This document shows positions 26,199 to 34,872 of a stretch of DNA of 60,228 bases, piece by piece. Source of the stretch: Bacteroidota bacterium (GTDB lineage Bacteria; Bacteroidota; Bacteroidia; Bacteroidales; Porphyromonadaceae); assembly GCA_023389855.1 (NCBI GenBank), contig JAEWDZ010000001.1, forward strand, positions 1 to 60,228. The letters run 5' to 3'. The position numbers and the translations under genes are program-made. Under the pieces are notes generated by a model. The model saw only the letters and a list, made by a program, of their open reading frames with translations. It did not search any database and was not told where the DNA came from. Within the stretch, counting starts at the first letter, position 1, and the number at the start of each line of letters is the position of its first letter.

Positions 26199-27239
26199 TT
26201 ATCGAGTCTGTGAGCGACGGAATTGCTTTGCCAATTCTCTCATTTTTTCTGTGGAATAACCATTGTCGAGAGGATAGATCAGTAAGAAAAAGTTTTGTTC
26301 ATCTACCGACACTTGTGCCACCACAGATTGATCTTTGTTGCAGGCAGCAACATAATTAAATTCGGTACAACCTTTGTGATCATAGCCAAAACCATTGTTG
26401 GCCAGCCACTCGCGGATTCCTATACCATCGAGATTTGCGGGAGATAGTCCTTTGAGATTACAGAAGATATATTTGGTGTTTTGGGATGAAGTACTAATAT
26501 AATTGACGTCCAATAGATTATTTTCTTTGCTCTCGTACTTCGCAGGAATAGCTAAAAATTGTAAGTTTACATTTGCTTCGTCCCAATAATCAGAAGAAGG
26601 TTCGCGAAGTCCTAGTTTTTTTTCAAAGTCAACAATCTCACTTACTTGTCCGCTCATCAAAGCATCGACGCTAGGAAAATCTTTAGCGGCAGGATTAATC
26701 TGCATTGCAGGCTCCTTATAGAAAAAGAGCTGCGTATTGGTTCCATATTCTTCTACGTGAAGAGAAGTGATCTCGACCGTGACACCATCTTCTTTTTTGC
26801 AAGATAGGATTTCTTGATCTCCAATCATTTTTAGTGAAGGTTCATTGAAGCCCACATCGCGGAGCATTGCCTTTAGTTTGGGACAATCTTTAAGAGTTTC
26901 TTTGCCAAGTGCAATAATGGCATTGTGCTCACCTCCGAATTCGAAACCATAAATAGCGATAGGTATCGCTTCGAAGGAGTCGTTTCTATACCCAGGAAAG
27001 TCTATTTTTTCAAATTTGATATTGCGATACAGAAACCTGCCTAGTTTGGCTTCGTAATCTGTGATCTCATTCACATCTCCCGTGAAGGTCAAGAGGGGTA
27101 GTTCTGACTTCACTTTAGGATCATCGGGATTAGGGGAGGGGTTCTCATTTTCATTTTTTTTGGGTTCTTGTTTTGACTGGCATCCTATAAAAGAAAGCGA
27201 CAAACCCATAATGAGTAAGAAAGTGTAAATTCTTTTCAT
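26199..27239 (-). CDS. Tandem-array lipoprotein 6, divergent member
   Basis: A 346-residue divergent paralogue at the promoter-proximal end of the array. The lipobox signal is MKRIYTFLLIMGLSLSFIGC (Cys20). Its linker is Asn/Glu-rich (KKNENENPSPNPDDPK) and lacks the PDP repeats. Domain 1 opens ELPLLTFTGDVNEITDYEAK with GYRNDSFEAIPIAIYGFEFG and MLRDVGFNE; domain 2 opens FPSVDALMSGQVSEIVDFEK with LGLREPSSDYWDEANVNLQF and IREWLANNGFGYD, ending near FFLLIYPLDNGYSTEKMREL. The shared architecture makes it a true member, probably the oldest. No TAnnTTTG box was found in the 27240-27564 interval on this strand, so its control may differ. Function unknown. Confidence 0.78.
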   Translation of the reverse strand: MKRIYTFLLIMGLSLSFIGCQSKQEPKKNENENPSPNPDDPKVKSELPLLTFTGDVNEITDYEAKLGRFLYRNIKFEKIDFPGYRNDSFEAIPIAIYGFEFGGEHNAIIALGKETLKDCPKLKAMLRDVGFNEPSLKMIGDQEILSCKKEDGVTVEITSLHVEEYGTNTQLFFYKEPAMQINPAAKDFPSVDALMSGQVSEIVDFEKKLGLREPSSDYWDEANVNLQFLAIPAKYESKENNLLDVNYISTSSQNTKYIFCNLKGLSPANLDGIGIREWLANNGFGYDHKGCTEFNYVAACNKDQSVVAQVSVDEQNFFLLIYPLDNGYSTEKMRELAKQFRRSQTR

Positions 27240-27551
27240 AATGATGTGTTTTTTGTTGAGGTTGTGTACTTATAGTTCGTTTTTATATTCTTATTTTATG
27301 TATTCGTATAAGCGTATATTGCTTGAATCGAGGGTCCTATTATGACCTTTTTTCTTTCGCACGGTTAAGTTATAAAAAAAATATGATATAACTACATTTT
27401 GGAGGAGAATTCTCTAATTATTCAAATATTTGAAAAGGTCTGATCTTTCCACATTCCATCCTACTCATGTATAGAAATTGGTATCTAATGGCTTAGTCAT
27501 CGAAAAACCGACCTAGCGTAAGAGAACTACTTGTATTAAGGGGAAAATACT

Positions 27552-27559
27552 TAACTTTG
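27552..27559 (+). promoter_or_regulatory. -7 box immediately before mfd
   Basis: TAACTTTG ends only five bases before the ATG at 27565. If used, transcription would start at or just after that ATG. No well-spaced TTG was found. Confidence 0.4.
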
Positions 27560-27564
27560 TAGTG

Positions 27565-30500
27565 ATGAAAAGCGATACTATGCATGCGGAAATACAGTGG
27601 CTTTTTGCGCTTTTGAAGCAGCATCCTCAACTGCGCAAAGTGCAAAAGTTGCTAGCACAAAAACAACTCGATCGTAAATTGCTTGTGAAAGGGTTATCTG
27701 GTTCTTCGCCAGCACTCTTGCTCAAAGCCCTTCAGGAAGAGAGCCCTTTTATTGCTATTGCAGATAGTGAGGATACTGCAAATTATCTTTATAGCGATCT
27801 ACTACAATTGGGAGGAAAGAACAATCTCTACCTTTTTCCTTCAGCTTTTCGCCGACATATAAAATACGGACATCCTGATGAAGCTGCCCAAGTGATGCGA
27901 ACAGAAGTGATTACCTCCCTAACATCTGGGGAAAAGCCTCTAATCGTCACCACTATAGCGGCTCTCTCTGAGGCGATCCCGAGAGAGAGAGAAGTCGAAG
28001 AACATATTTTTACCGTAACCCGAGGTGAGCAAATTGAAGTACCTACATTTCGGCTCTATTTGCAACAATCAGGTTTTCAGTATACAGATTATGTGTATAG
28101 CCCCGGAGAGGTTGCATTCAGAGGGAGTATAATCGATATATTCCCGTTTAATAGCGAAGAACCCTATAGAATCGATCTATTCGATGATCGTATAGAGAGC
28201 ATACGAATCTTTTCAGTAGAGAGTCAGCTTTCCCTAAAAGAAGTTGAACGTATGATGATTGCCCCGAATTTAGGAACAAGCGAAGCGGAACACTCCCAAA
28301 GCCTTTTTCATCTAGCCGGTAGTGAGTACGCTTTACTGTTTTATGACTATACGTTGTCTCTTCATGAACTTAATGATATCGTCTCTAGTGAAGCTGTAGT
28401 AGTAGAAGGCGAAGGTTTTGATAGTACGGCTGCCATGCGTCGGTTTCTCTTACCTGCCGAATGTCTGGTTACTCAGGCCAAGGAACATCTTCAAGTTCAT
28501 TTGCAGCAAGTAGAAGGTGAGCGATACAGCACCATAGCTTTTCATATCTTACCCCAGCCTGTATTTCGAAAAAATTTCGATCTTTTTATTGATACCCTTA
28601 AGCAATATAATGATGAGGGATATAAAGTTTTTTTTCTTACAGAAAGTGAAAAACAGAGCGATCGTCTTGCAGATATTCTCTCCGAGAAGGGCTATCAGTT
28701 TTTGATCCCCACATCTATACCAGCAACATTGCATGAGGGGTTTGTTGACGAAGTTTTTCGCCTAGTTTTTATAACTGATCATCAGCTTTTTGAGCGTTAT
28801 CATAAACACACAGTTGCTGCAAAAAAAGTCAGGAGTGCTGAAGCTTCGTTATCGCTGAAAGATCTAAAAAGTATTTCTGTCGGGGACTTCATCGTACATT
28901 ATGATCATGGTATTGGTCGATTTGCAGGATTATTCAAAACAAAAATTGCCGATCATGAACAAGAAGTTGTAAAGGTAACGTACAAGAACGATGACTATCT
29001 CTATGTGAGTATTCATAATCTACATAAACTGTCGAAATACCGTTCTAAAGAAGATTCTCCTCCTGAACTCAGTCAACTCGGTGGAGGGGCATGGAATAGG
29101 CTCAAACAAAGAACAAAGGATAAAGTAAAAGAAATAGCTCGTGATCTGATGCGACTCTATGCGCAGCGAAAGCAGAGTTGTGGCTTCTCTTTTTCGCCCG
29201 ATAGCTATTTGCAGTACGAACTGGAAGCGGGATTCCGATACGAAGAAACGCCCGACCAGTTGAAGGCGATGGAGGCTGTAAAGGCAGATATGGAGAGCGA
29301 AAGACCAATGGACCGTCTGATATGTGGGGACGTTGGTTTTGGAAAAACGGAGATTGCTATTCGAGCTGCTTTCAAAGCCGTGTGCGACAGTAAGCAAGTA
29401 GCGGTCCTTGTGCCAACTACGGTCCTAGCCTACCAGCATTACAATACGTTTACTAAGCGCCTCAAAGATTTTCCCGTAAGGGTAGAGTATTTATCTCGAG
29501 CGCACAGTACGAAGCAAGCTAAAATGATACTGCAAGACCTTCAAGAGGGAAAAGTAGATGTCATTATTGGCACACATAGGCTAGTGGGAAAAGATGTTCA
29601 TTTTCATGATTTAGGATTGTTGATTATAGACGAAGAGCAAAAGTTTGGTGTTAAGGTCAAAGAAAATCTTCGAAAATTACAAGTCAATGTTGATACGTTG
29701 ACCATGAGCGCAACGCCTATCCCTCGAACTTTGCAGTTTTCCTTGATGGGCACAAGAGATTTATCAAATATACTCACTCCTCCGAAAAATCGCTATCCTA
29801 TTGACACGTCTATTGTGCGTTTTTCGGAAGACCTGCTGAAAGAGGCCATCAATTACGAGTTAAGTAGAAATGGACAAATATATTTTATCCATAATAGGAT
29901 AAAAGATATCGATCTACTGGCAAAAAAAATACAAGATATCGTCCCTGATGCGCGTATTGCGGTTGGACATGGCAAATTGCCTCAGGAAGATTTGGAGCAG
30001 CTAGTAGTAGATTTTTCTCTTCATGAATATGATATTCTGCTCTCTACTACGATCGTAGAGAATGGCATCGATGTCCCTAATGCTAATACTATTTTTATCG
30101 ATGATGCCGATAGGTATGGTCTCAGCGATTTGCACCAGTTGAGAGGGCGCGTAGGACGTGGTAATAAGAAAGCATTCTGTTATTTGATAACGCCTCCTAC
30201 AGAATTACTCTCCACGACAGCTCGCAGACGCCTGCGAACACTGGAAACATTCAGTGATCTTGGCAGTGGTATACGTATTGCCATGCAGGACTTAGATATT
30301 CGAGGAGCAGGTAATATTTTTGGTAAAGAACAGAGTGGTTTTATCTCTGATTTAGGATTTGAAGCTTATCATAAAATATTTGAAGAGGCTGTAAACGAAG
30401 TGAAATTAGAGGAGTTTTCTGATCTTTTCGACGAACAACAAAAAAGTTCTGTAAATAAAGTGGAAACGCTTTTTGAGAGTGATCTTTTGCTATCCTTTCC

Positions 30501-30930
30501 AGCTTCCTATGTTCCTGGGGATGATGAACGAATACAGTTGTATAGAGAATTAGATGCTATAGATGATCCCAGTGAATTGCCAGATTTTCATAAGCACATG
30601 ATCGATCGTTTTGGTCCCTTGCCATTGGAGAGTCGCCAATTAATTGAAGTCCCACAACTTAGAACTTTAGGAGGCGTATTGCAATTACCAAAGATTACTA
30701 TTCGCAAGGGAGAACTCAGACTGTTTTTGCCGGATGACGATGAAAGCCCCTTTTATCAAAGTGAGTCCTTTGGCAAAATTCTTTCCTATGCCACTATACA
30801 TAGTTCTTTTAGTCACATCGAGCAAAATAGGAGAGGTACTCGCATTGTTCGTTTTGATAAAGTTGGAGACATCTTCAAAGCGATAGAGATATTAAAAGAT
30901 ATCGAGCAAACCCCTTCATCTATGCTCTGA
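27565..30930 (+). CDS. mfd: Transcription-repair coupling factor
   Basis: A DNA translocase that removes RNA polymerase stalled at lesions and recruits UvrA. The 1121 residues are of normal length. In order: the UvrB-like N-terminal module (DTANYLYSDLLQLG, then GSIIDIFPFNSEEPYRIDLF), the RNA-polymerase-interacting CarD-like domain (GDFIVHYDHGIGRFAGLFK), the helicase motor with Walker A CGDVGFGKTEIAIRAAFKAV, the DEEQ box IIDEEQKFGVKVKE, TMSATPIPRTL, ENGIDVPNANTIFIDDAD and QLRGRVGRG, and the C-terminal TRCF domain. The ATG at 27565 is preferred over GTG at 27562. A nearby -7 box raises the possibility of a leaderless mRNA or of a start at ATG 27580. Confidence 0.95.
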   Translation: MKSDTMHAEIQWLFALLKQHPQLRKVQKLLAQKQLDRKLLVKGLSGSSPALLLKALQEESPFIAIADSEDTANYLYSDLLQLGGKNNLYLFPSAFRRHIKYGHPDEAAQVMRTEVITSLTSGEKPLIVTTIAALSEAIPREREVEEHIFTVTRGEQIEVPTFRLYLQQSGFQYTDYVYSPGEVAFRGSIIDIFPFNSEEPYRIDLFDDRIESIRIFSVESQLSLKEVERMMIAPNLGTSEAEHSQSLFHLAGSEYALLFYDYTLSLHELNDIVSSEAVVVEGEGFDSTAAMRRFLLPAECLVTQAKEHLQVHLQQVEGERYSTIAFHILPQPVFRKNFDLFIDTLKQYNDEGYKVFFLTESEKQSDRLADILSEKGYQFLIPTSIPATLHEGFVDEVFRLVFITDHQLFERYHKHTVAAKKVRSAEASLSLKDLKSISVGDFIVHYDHGIGRFAGLFKTKIADHEQEVVKVTYKNDDYLYVSIHNLHKLSKYRSKEDSPPELSQLGGGAWNRLKQRTKDKVKEIARDLMRLYAQRKQSCGFSFSPDSYLQYELEAGFRYEETPDQLKAMEAVKADMESERPMDRLICGDVGFGKTEIAIRAAFKAVCDSKQVAVLVPTTVLAYQHYNTFTKRLKDFPVRVEYLSRAHSTKQAKMILQDLQEGKVDVIIGTHRLVGKDVHFHDLGLLIIDEEQKFGVKVKENLRKLQVNVDTLTMSATPIPRTLQFSLMGTRDLSNILTPPKNRYPIDTSIVRFSEDLLKEAINYELSRNGQIYFIHNRIKDIDLLAKKIQDIVPDARIAVGHGKLPQEDLEQLVVDFSLHEYDILLSTTIVENGIDVPNANTIFIDDADRYGLSDLHQLRGRVGRGNKKAFCYLITPPTELLSTTARRRLRTLETFSDLGSGIRIAMQDLDIRGAGNIFGKEQSGFISDLGFEAYHKIFEEAVNEVKLEEFSDLFDEQQKSSVNKVETLFESDLLLSFPASYVPGDDERIQLYRELDAIDDPSELPDFHKHMIDRFGPLPLESRQLIEVPQLRTLGGVLQLPKITIRKGELRLFLPDDDESPFYQSESFGKILSYATIHSSFSHIEQNRRGTRIVRFDKVGDIFKAIEILKDIEQTPSSML

Positions 30931-31150
30931 TGTTTTTCTATTTGTTCTCTTCTAGTCAATTTCTTTTTATTGGACCTTCGAGTACAAGATCGTGTGTGAG
31001 TATAAATGTCAGTACCCCCTATTATTGAAACACTGTGGAGGATTTGATGAGGCTTTCTCTTTGGGTATTTGTGAAAAAGCGCTCTTATCATCATCCAATG
31101 AAACCGATTCTTTCTCTGAAAAACAGCATAAATACTCTTGAATATATTTT

Positions 31151-31180
31151 TTGTAGACACAAAAAAAAATAGTATCTTTG
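31151..31180 (+). promoter_or_regulatory. Promoter of ychF
   Basis: TTG (31151-31153), exactly 19 bases, then TATCTTTG (31173-31180). The leader to the ychF ATG is about 65 bases. Confidence 0.8.
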
Positions 31181-31191
31181 CAGAAAGAGTT

Positions 31192-31216
31192 GGGAGGTTG
31201 CTGTGCTTGACCTCCC
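31192..31216 (+). promoter_or_regulatory. Hairpin in the ychF leader
   Basis: GGGAGGT (31192-31198) pairs with ACCTCCC (31210-31216), followed by TTTAAAAT. It lies between the promoter and the start codon, so it may be an attenuator or an mRNA-stability stem. Confidence 0.5.
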
Positions 31217-31252
31217 TTTAAAATAGTACTTTATTTATATCATCATTCATAA

Positions 31253-32356
31253 ATGGCTCTTCAGTGTGGTATCGTAGGACTTCCGAATGTGGGCAAGTCG
31301 ACTCTTTTTAATTGTCTTTCAAATGCCAAAGCTCAGGCTGCAAACTTTCCGTTTTGTACAATAGAACCTAATGTCGGTGTGATTACGGTCCCCGACGAAC
31401 GGTTGCAGAAATTAGTAGAAATCGACAATCCTAAAAAAGTGATCCCAGCAACCGTTGAGATTGTGGATATTGCAGGGCTTGTGAAAGGGGCAAGTAGGGG
31501 TGAAGGTTTGGGAAATAAATTCTTAGCCAACATCCGTGAAACAGATGCTATTATACATGTTCTCCGTTGTTTTGAAGATGATAATATTACCCATGTAGAC
31601 GGTTCTGTCAATCCTTTGCGGGATAAAGAAATTATCGATACTGAACTGCAAATAAAGGATTTAGAGACCGTAGAGAATAGGCTAGCCAAATATCAAAAAC
31701 AAGCCCAAACAGGCGGTGATAAGTATGCCGCGTTGGTAGTCCGAGTTCTTACAAAATATAAGGACGCGCTCGAAAAAGGGCTCAATGCTCGCAGTGTTGA
31801 ACTTGATAATAAAGAAGAAATAGCAGTCGCTAGAGATCTGTTCTTGCTTACCTCGAAGCCTGTCCTCTATGTCTGCAATGTAGATGAAAAATCTGCTCTT
31901 GACGGAAATAAATATGTAGAAATGGTACTGCCAGCAATCCAATCGGAAGGAGCTGGAATGATGCTGGTCGCAGGAAAAATAGAGAGTGAAATAGCAGAAT
32001 TTGAAACTTTTGAAGAAAGGCAATTGTTCTTAGAGGAATTGGGCCTTGCAGAGAGCGGAGTAAGTAGGCTTATTAAGGCTGCATATCAGCTTTTAGGACT
32101 TCAAACCTATTTTACGACAGGCCCAGACGAGAGTAGAGCATGGACTTTCCAACGCGGAATGAAAGCTCCCGAATGTGCTGGCATTATACATACCGACTTT
32201 GAAAAAGGCTTTATTAGAGCGGAAGTGATCAAGTACGACGATTATATAGCCTATGGAAGTGAAAGTGCTGTGCGTGAGGCTGGAAAACTCGCAATAGAGG
32301 GCAAAGAGTATGTCGTGCAGGATGGCGATATAATGCACTTCCGCTTCAATGTCTAG
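31253..32356 (+). CDS. ychF: YchF/OLA1-family ATPase
   Basis: A 367-residue Obg-related P-loop NTPase that binds ribosomes and, unusually for its class, prefers ATP. Motifs in order: G1 GLPNVGKSTLFNCLSNA; the switch region NFPFCTIEPNVGVI; G3 DIAGLVKGASRGEGLGNKFL; a coiled-coil insertion around ELQIKDLETVENRLAKYQKQ; VCNVDEKSALDGN at the position of the G4 motif (NxxE of YchF, which explains the loss of GTP specificity); and a C-terminal TGS domain with TGPDESRAWTFQRG and GKEYVVQDGDIMHFRFNV. The ATG is the first in frame. It is probably a single gene, with a perfect sigma-A promoter. Confidence 0.95.
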   Translation: MALQCGIVGLPNVGKSTLFNCLSNAKAQAANFPFCTIEPNVGVITVPDERLQKLVEIDNPKKVIPATVEIVDIAGLVKGASRGEGLGNKFLANIRETDAIIHVLRCFEDDNITHVDGSVNPLRDKEIIDTELQIKDLETVENRLAKYQKQAQTGGDKYAALVVRVLTKYKDALEKGLNARSVELDNKEEIAVARDLFLLTSKPVLYVCNVDEKSALDGNKYVEMVLPAIQSEGAGMMLVAGKIESEIAEFETFEERQLFLEELGLAESGVSRLIKAAYQLLGLQTYFTTGPDESRAWTFQRGMKAPECAGIIHTDFEKGFIRAEVIKYDDYIAYGSESAVREAGKLAIEGKEYVVQDGDIMHFRFNV

Positions 32357-32432
32357 AATTTTTTTATTATCATACAAAAGAATATTGAGATTAAGATAGA
32401 TCTGCATAAACTGATAGAACTTTATAACAACC

Positions 32433-33515
32433 ATGACACCTGATGCCGTAAGCCTGAAAGAGTCTTCCAAAAGCAATATTCTCCTGATATATATGGGAGG
32501 TACAATCGGTATGATTGAGGACCCCGACACGGGTACTTTGCGTGCTTTTGACTTTACACATTTACAACAGCATGTAGACGAACTTCAGCATTTAGACTGC
32601 AGTATTTCGAGTATTCAATTTGAACCACCTATCGACTCCAGTAATGTATCGGTCGATTTATGGCTAGAATTAGCCGGAACCATTGCTGATAATTATGATA
32701 AGTTTGATGGCTTTGTAGTACTCCATGGAACAGATACAATGGCATATACAGCGAGTGCGATCAGTTTTCTACTGGAAGGGCTCAATAAACCTGTGATTTT
32801 TACAGGAAGTCAACTACCTATAGGAAAGATTCGCACGGATGGTAAAGAAAATCTTATCACTGCGTTGCAGATAGCAGCAGAAAAAAATGAAGCTGGTGAA
32901 CCGATGGTCCCCGAAGTTTGTATCTTCTTTAATTCTAATTTATTACGAGCCAATCGTACCGTAAAAAGCAGTGCAGACCAGTTTTCGGCTTTTCACAGTT
33001 ACAACTATCCTCCTTTAGGGCATGCAGGTATAGATATCGTGTACAACAAGCGTAATATCCACCGTTATAAGGCCGAGGACAATGTAGTTTTTACTCCCCT
33101 AACTCGTATGGAACAGCATGTATCTGTGTTGAAGATATTTCCTGGCATTACGCCTTCTGTTGTAACAAATATCCTTTCCCAGCCCGATCTCAAGGGGATC
33201 GTTATAGAGACTTATGGTAGTGGAAATGCTCCCACATTCGATTGGTTTGTAGAGGCGATTAAAGCTGCTGTATCGCGCGGGGTAGTAGTGGTGAATGTAA
33301 CCCAGTGCAATAGTGGTAGTGTCGAAATGCAACGCTATGAAACAGGAATGAAACTTAGTGAGATCGGGGTTGTATCTGGCAAGGATATGACGACAGAATG
33401 TGCCCTAGCAAAGCTTATGTACCTGTTAGCCAAGCCACTGACCCTGGACGAGGTGAAAAGATTGATGGCTACGAGTCTTTGTGGTGAAATGACAACGAAA
33501 GATAGTTTCTCATGA
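32433..33515 (+). CDS. ansA: Type I (cytoplasmic) L-asparaginase
   Basis: It hydrolyses L-asparagine to aspartate and ammonia. The 360-residue length and the lack of a signal peptide fit the cytoplasmic type I enzyme. The first active-site motif is IYMGGTIGMIEDP with the nucleophilic Thr, and the second is VVLHGTDTMAYTASAISFLL with the Thr-Asp pair; IFTGSQLPIGKIRTDGKENL and GIVIETYGSGNAPT follow. In an organism that ferments amino acids it would feed aspartate to fumarate and succinate formation. The next gene begins about 13 bases downstream. Confidence 0.92.
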   Translation: MTPDAVSLKESSKSNILLIYMGGTIGMIEDPDTGTLRAFDFTHLQQHVDELQHLDCSISSIQFEPPIDSSNVSVDLWLELAGTIADNYDKFDGFVVLHGTDTMAYTASAISFLLEGLNKPVIFTGSQLPIGKIRTDGKENLITALQIAAEKNEAGEPMVPEVCIFFNSNLLRANRTVKSSADQFSAFHSYNYPPLGHAGIDIVYNKRNIHRYKAEDNVVFTPLTRMEQHVSVLKIFPGITPSVVTNILSQPDLKGIVIETYGSGNAPTFDWFVEAIKAAVSRGVVVVNVTQCNSGSVEMQRYETGMKLSEIGVVSGKDMTTECALAKLMYLLAKPLTLDEVKRLMATSLCGEMTTKDSFS

Positions 33516-33528
33516 GGGCCTTTTCGTG

Positions 33529-34437
33529 ATGCCTAAAAATAAATCCTTCGGTACAATATGTGACCTTCGTGCGATGCCTCTTTTTGCTCATGTCGAGCCA
33601 CAAGAAACTAATCGTGTAGATCAAATTACTTTCTGTAGTATCGGTAGCGGTAGCAGTGGAAATGCTTACTTGCTATCTTCAAACGATGGCCATATTTTAT
33701 TGGACGTAGGCTTGCCTTTGCGATATATTGCTCGAGTACTGAAAGATGTAAATCTTTCTTTTGGTCAGCTTTCGGCAGTTCTTGTTACTCATAGTCATAG
33801 TGATCATGTTCGGAGTTTGGCCCGATTGTCGCAATTGTATAATCTGCCAATATATGCTTCTGTAGCAGCTTTTACCAATATAGATAAACGAAAAAATGAT
33901 AAGCCGATAAGAAGTGCTTACAGATATCATTTATATCCTTTTCAGTCTGTGAATATTGCAGGTTTTGACGTCGAGGCCTTTCCTATTCCTCATGACAGCA
34001 ATGACTGTCTTGGCTTTTTCTTTCAAAAAGGCGAATTTTCTCTTACTCATCTCAGTGATGTTGGATCTTTCTTGGACGTCCATTATACCTACGCAAGAAA
34101 ATCTAATCACCTAGTATTAGAAGCTAACTACGACAGAGAAATGTTGCTTAGAAGTAGCTATCCGTATCATCTGAAACAACGCATTATCGGTAGTGGTGGG
34201 CATGCGAGCAATCAAGAATCTGCTCTTTTTTTAAAAAAGATCTATTCAGCTAAACTCAGAAAAGTATGGCTGTGCCATATAAGCAAGGAAAACAATCATC
34301 CTGATTGTTGTCGTTCGACGTTTGAGCAGCTACTGAGCGATACAGTAACGGACCGACCTATTTTCAATGATCTTATAGAGATACTTCCCCGCCTAGCACC
34401 GAGTAATTCATATTCCTTTCGGATATATGAGTCTTGA
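33529..34437 (+). CDS. MBL-fold metallohydrolase, YycJ-like
   Basis: A metallo-beta-lactamase-fold protein of about 302 residues with FCSIGSGSSGNAYLLSS at the front, LDVGLPLRYIARVLK, the metal-binding VLVTHSHSDHVRSLARL (HxHxDH), FPIPHDSNDCLGF and RIIGSGGHASNQESALF. This is the YycJ/WalJ-like family, linked in some bacteria to DNA repair and cell-wall control; the substrate is uncertain. Relatives start close to the FCSIGSG segment, so the first ~30 residues may not be translated: besides ATG 33529, an ATG at 33574 (MPLFAHVEPQ) is possible. It follows ansA closely. Confidence 0.85.
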   Translation: MPKNKSFGTICDLRAMPLFAHVEPQETNRVDQITFCSIGSGSSGNAYLLSSNDGHILLDVGLPLRYIARVLKDVNLSFGQLSAVLVTHSHSDHVRSLARLSQLYNLPIYASVAAFTNIDKRKNDKPIRSAYRYHLYPFQSVNIAGFDVEAFPIPHDSNDCLGFFFQKGEFSLTHLSDVGSFLDVHYTYARKSNHLVLEANYDREMLLRSSYPYHLKQRIIGSGGHASNQESALFLKKIYSAKLRKVWLCHISKENNHPDCCRSTFEQLLSDTVTDRPIFNDLIEILPRLAPSNSYSFRIYES

Positions 34438-34800
34438 ATATCCGCTTAGTTATCTTCTTTGAGTTTACTAGGCAAACAACTTATTTCTTTTCTAAAGAGT
34501 AAATTGCGTCAATAGAATAGCGGTAATACGACTATATTTCATATTAGCATTACAATGAGCAAATTAATTTATGAGATAACGCTCTGACTAAAGCTTCTAT
34601 AGGTAATAATATCTTTCTTCCTAAATTACGTTGTAAATGCCAGTCTTACTGTAAAGAATTTGTGTTATTACTTTATTTTCCGACAGCCCCTCTTCTCTTT
34701 TTCTAAATAATGCCTAGTAATATTTATTCATTTATATAGGTTTAGTGTTGTTAGTATGATGGCTTCAAATTTCTATCCTTGTCGGTTGCAAGATTAGTTC
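34438..34800. other. Intergenic interval without a gene
   Basis: AT-rich sequence between the hydrolase gene and the nqr terminator. I found no convincing open frame, RNA gene or promoter in it. Confidence 0.6.
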
Positions 34801-34839
34801 TAAAAAAAAAAAGCGACCTTGAGGCAAAGCCTCAAGGTC
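34801..34839 (-). terminator. Terminator of the nqr operon
   Basis: GACCTTGAGGC / GCCTCAAGGTC (perfect 11 base pairs, loop AAA) followed on the minus strand by GC and 11 T. A strong intrinsic terminator 34 bases after nqrF. Confidence 0.92.
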
Positions 34840-34872
34840 AGGTTCGTTATTTAGAGTAATGGTAAATGTACA

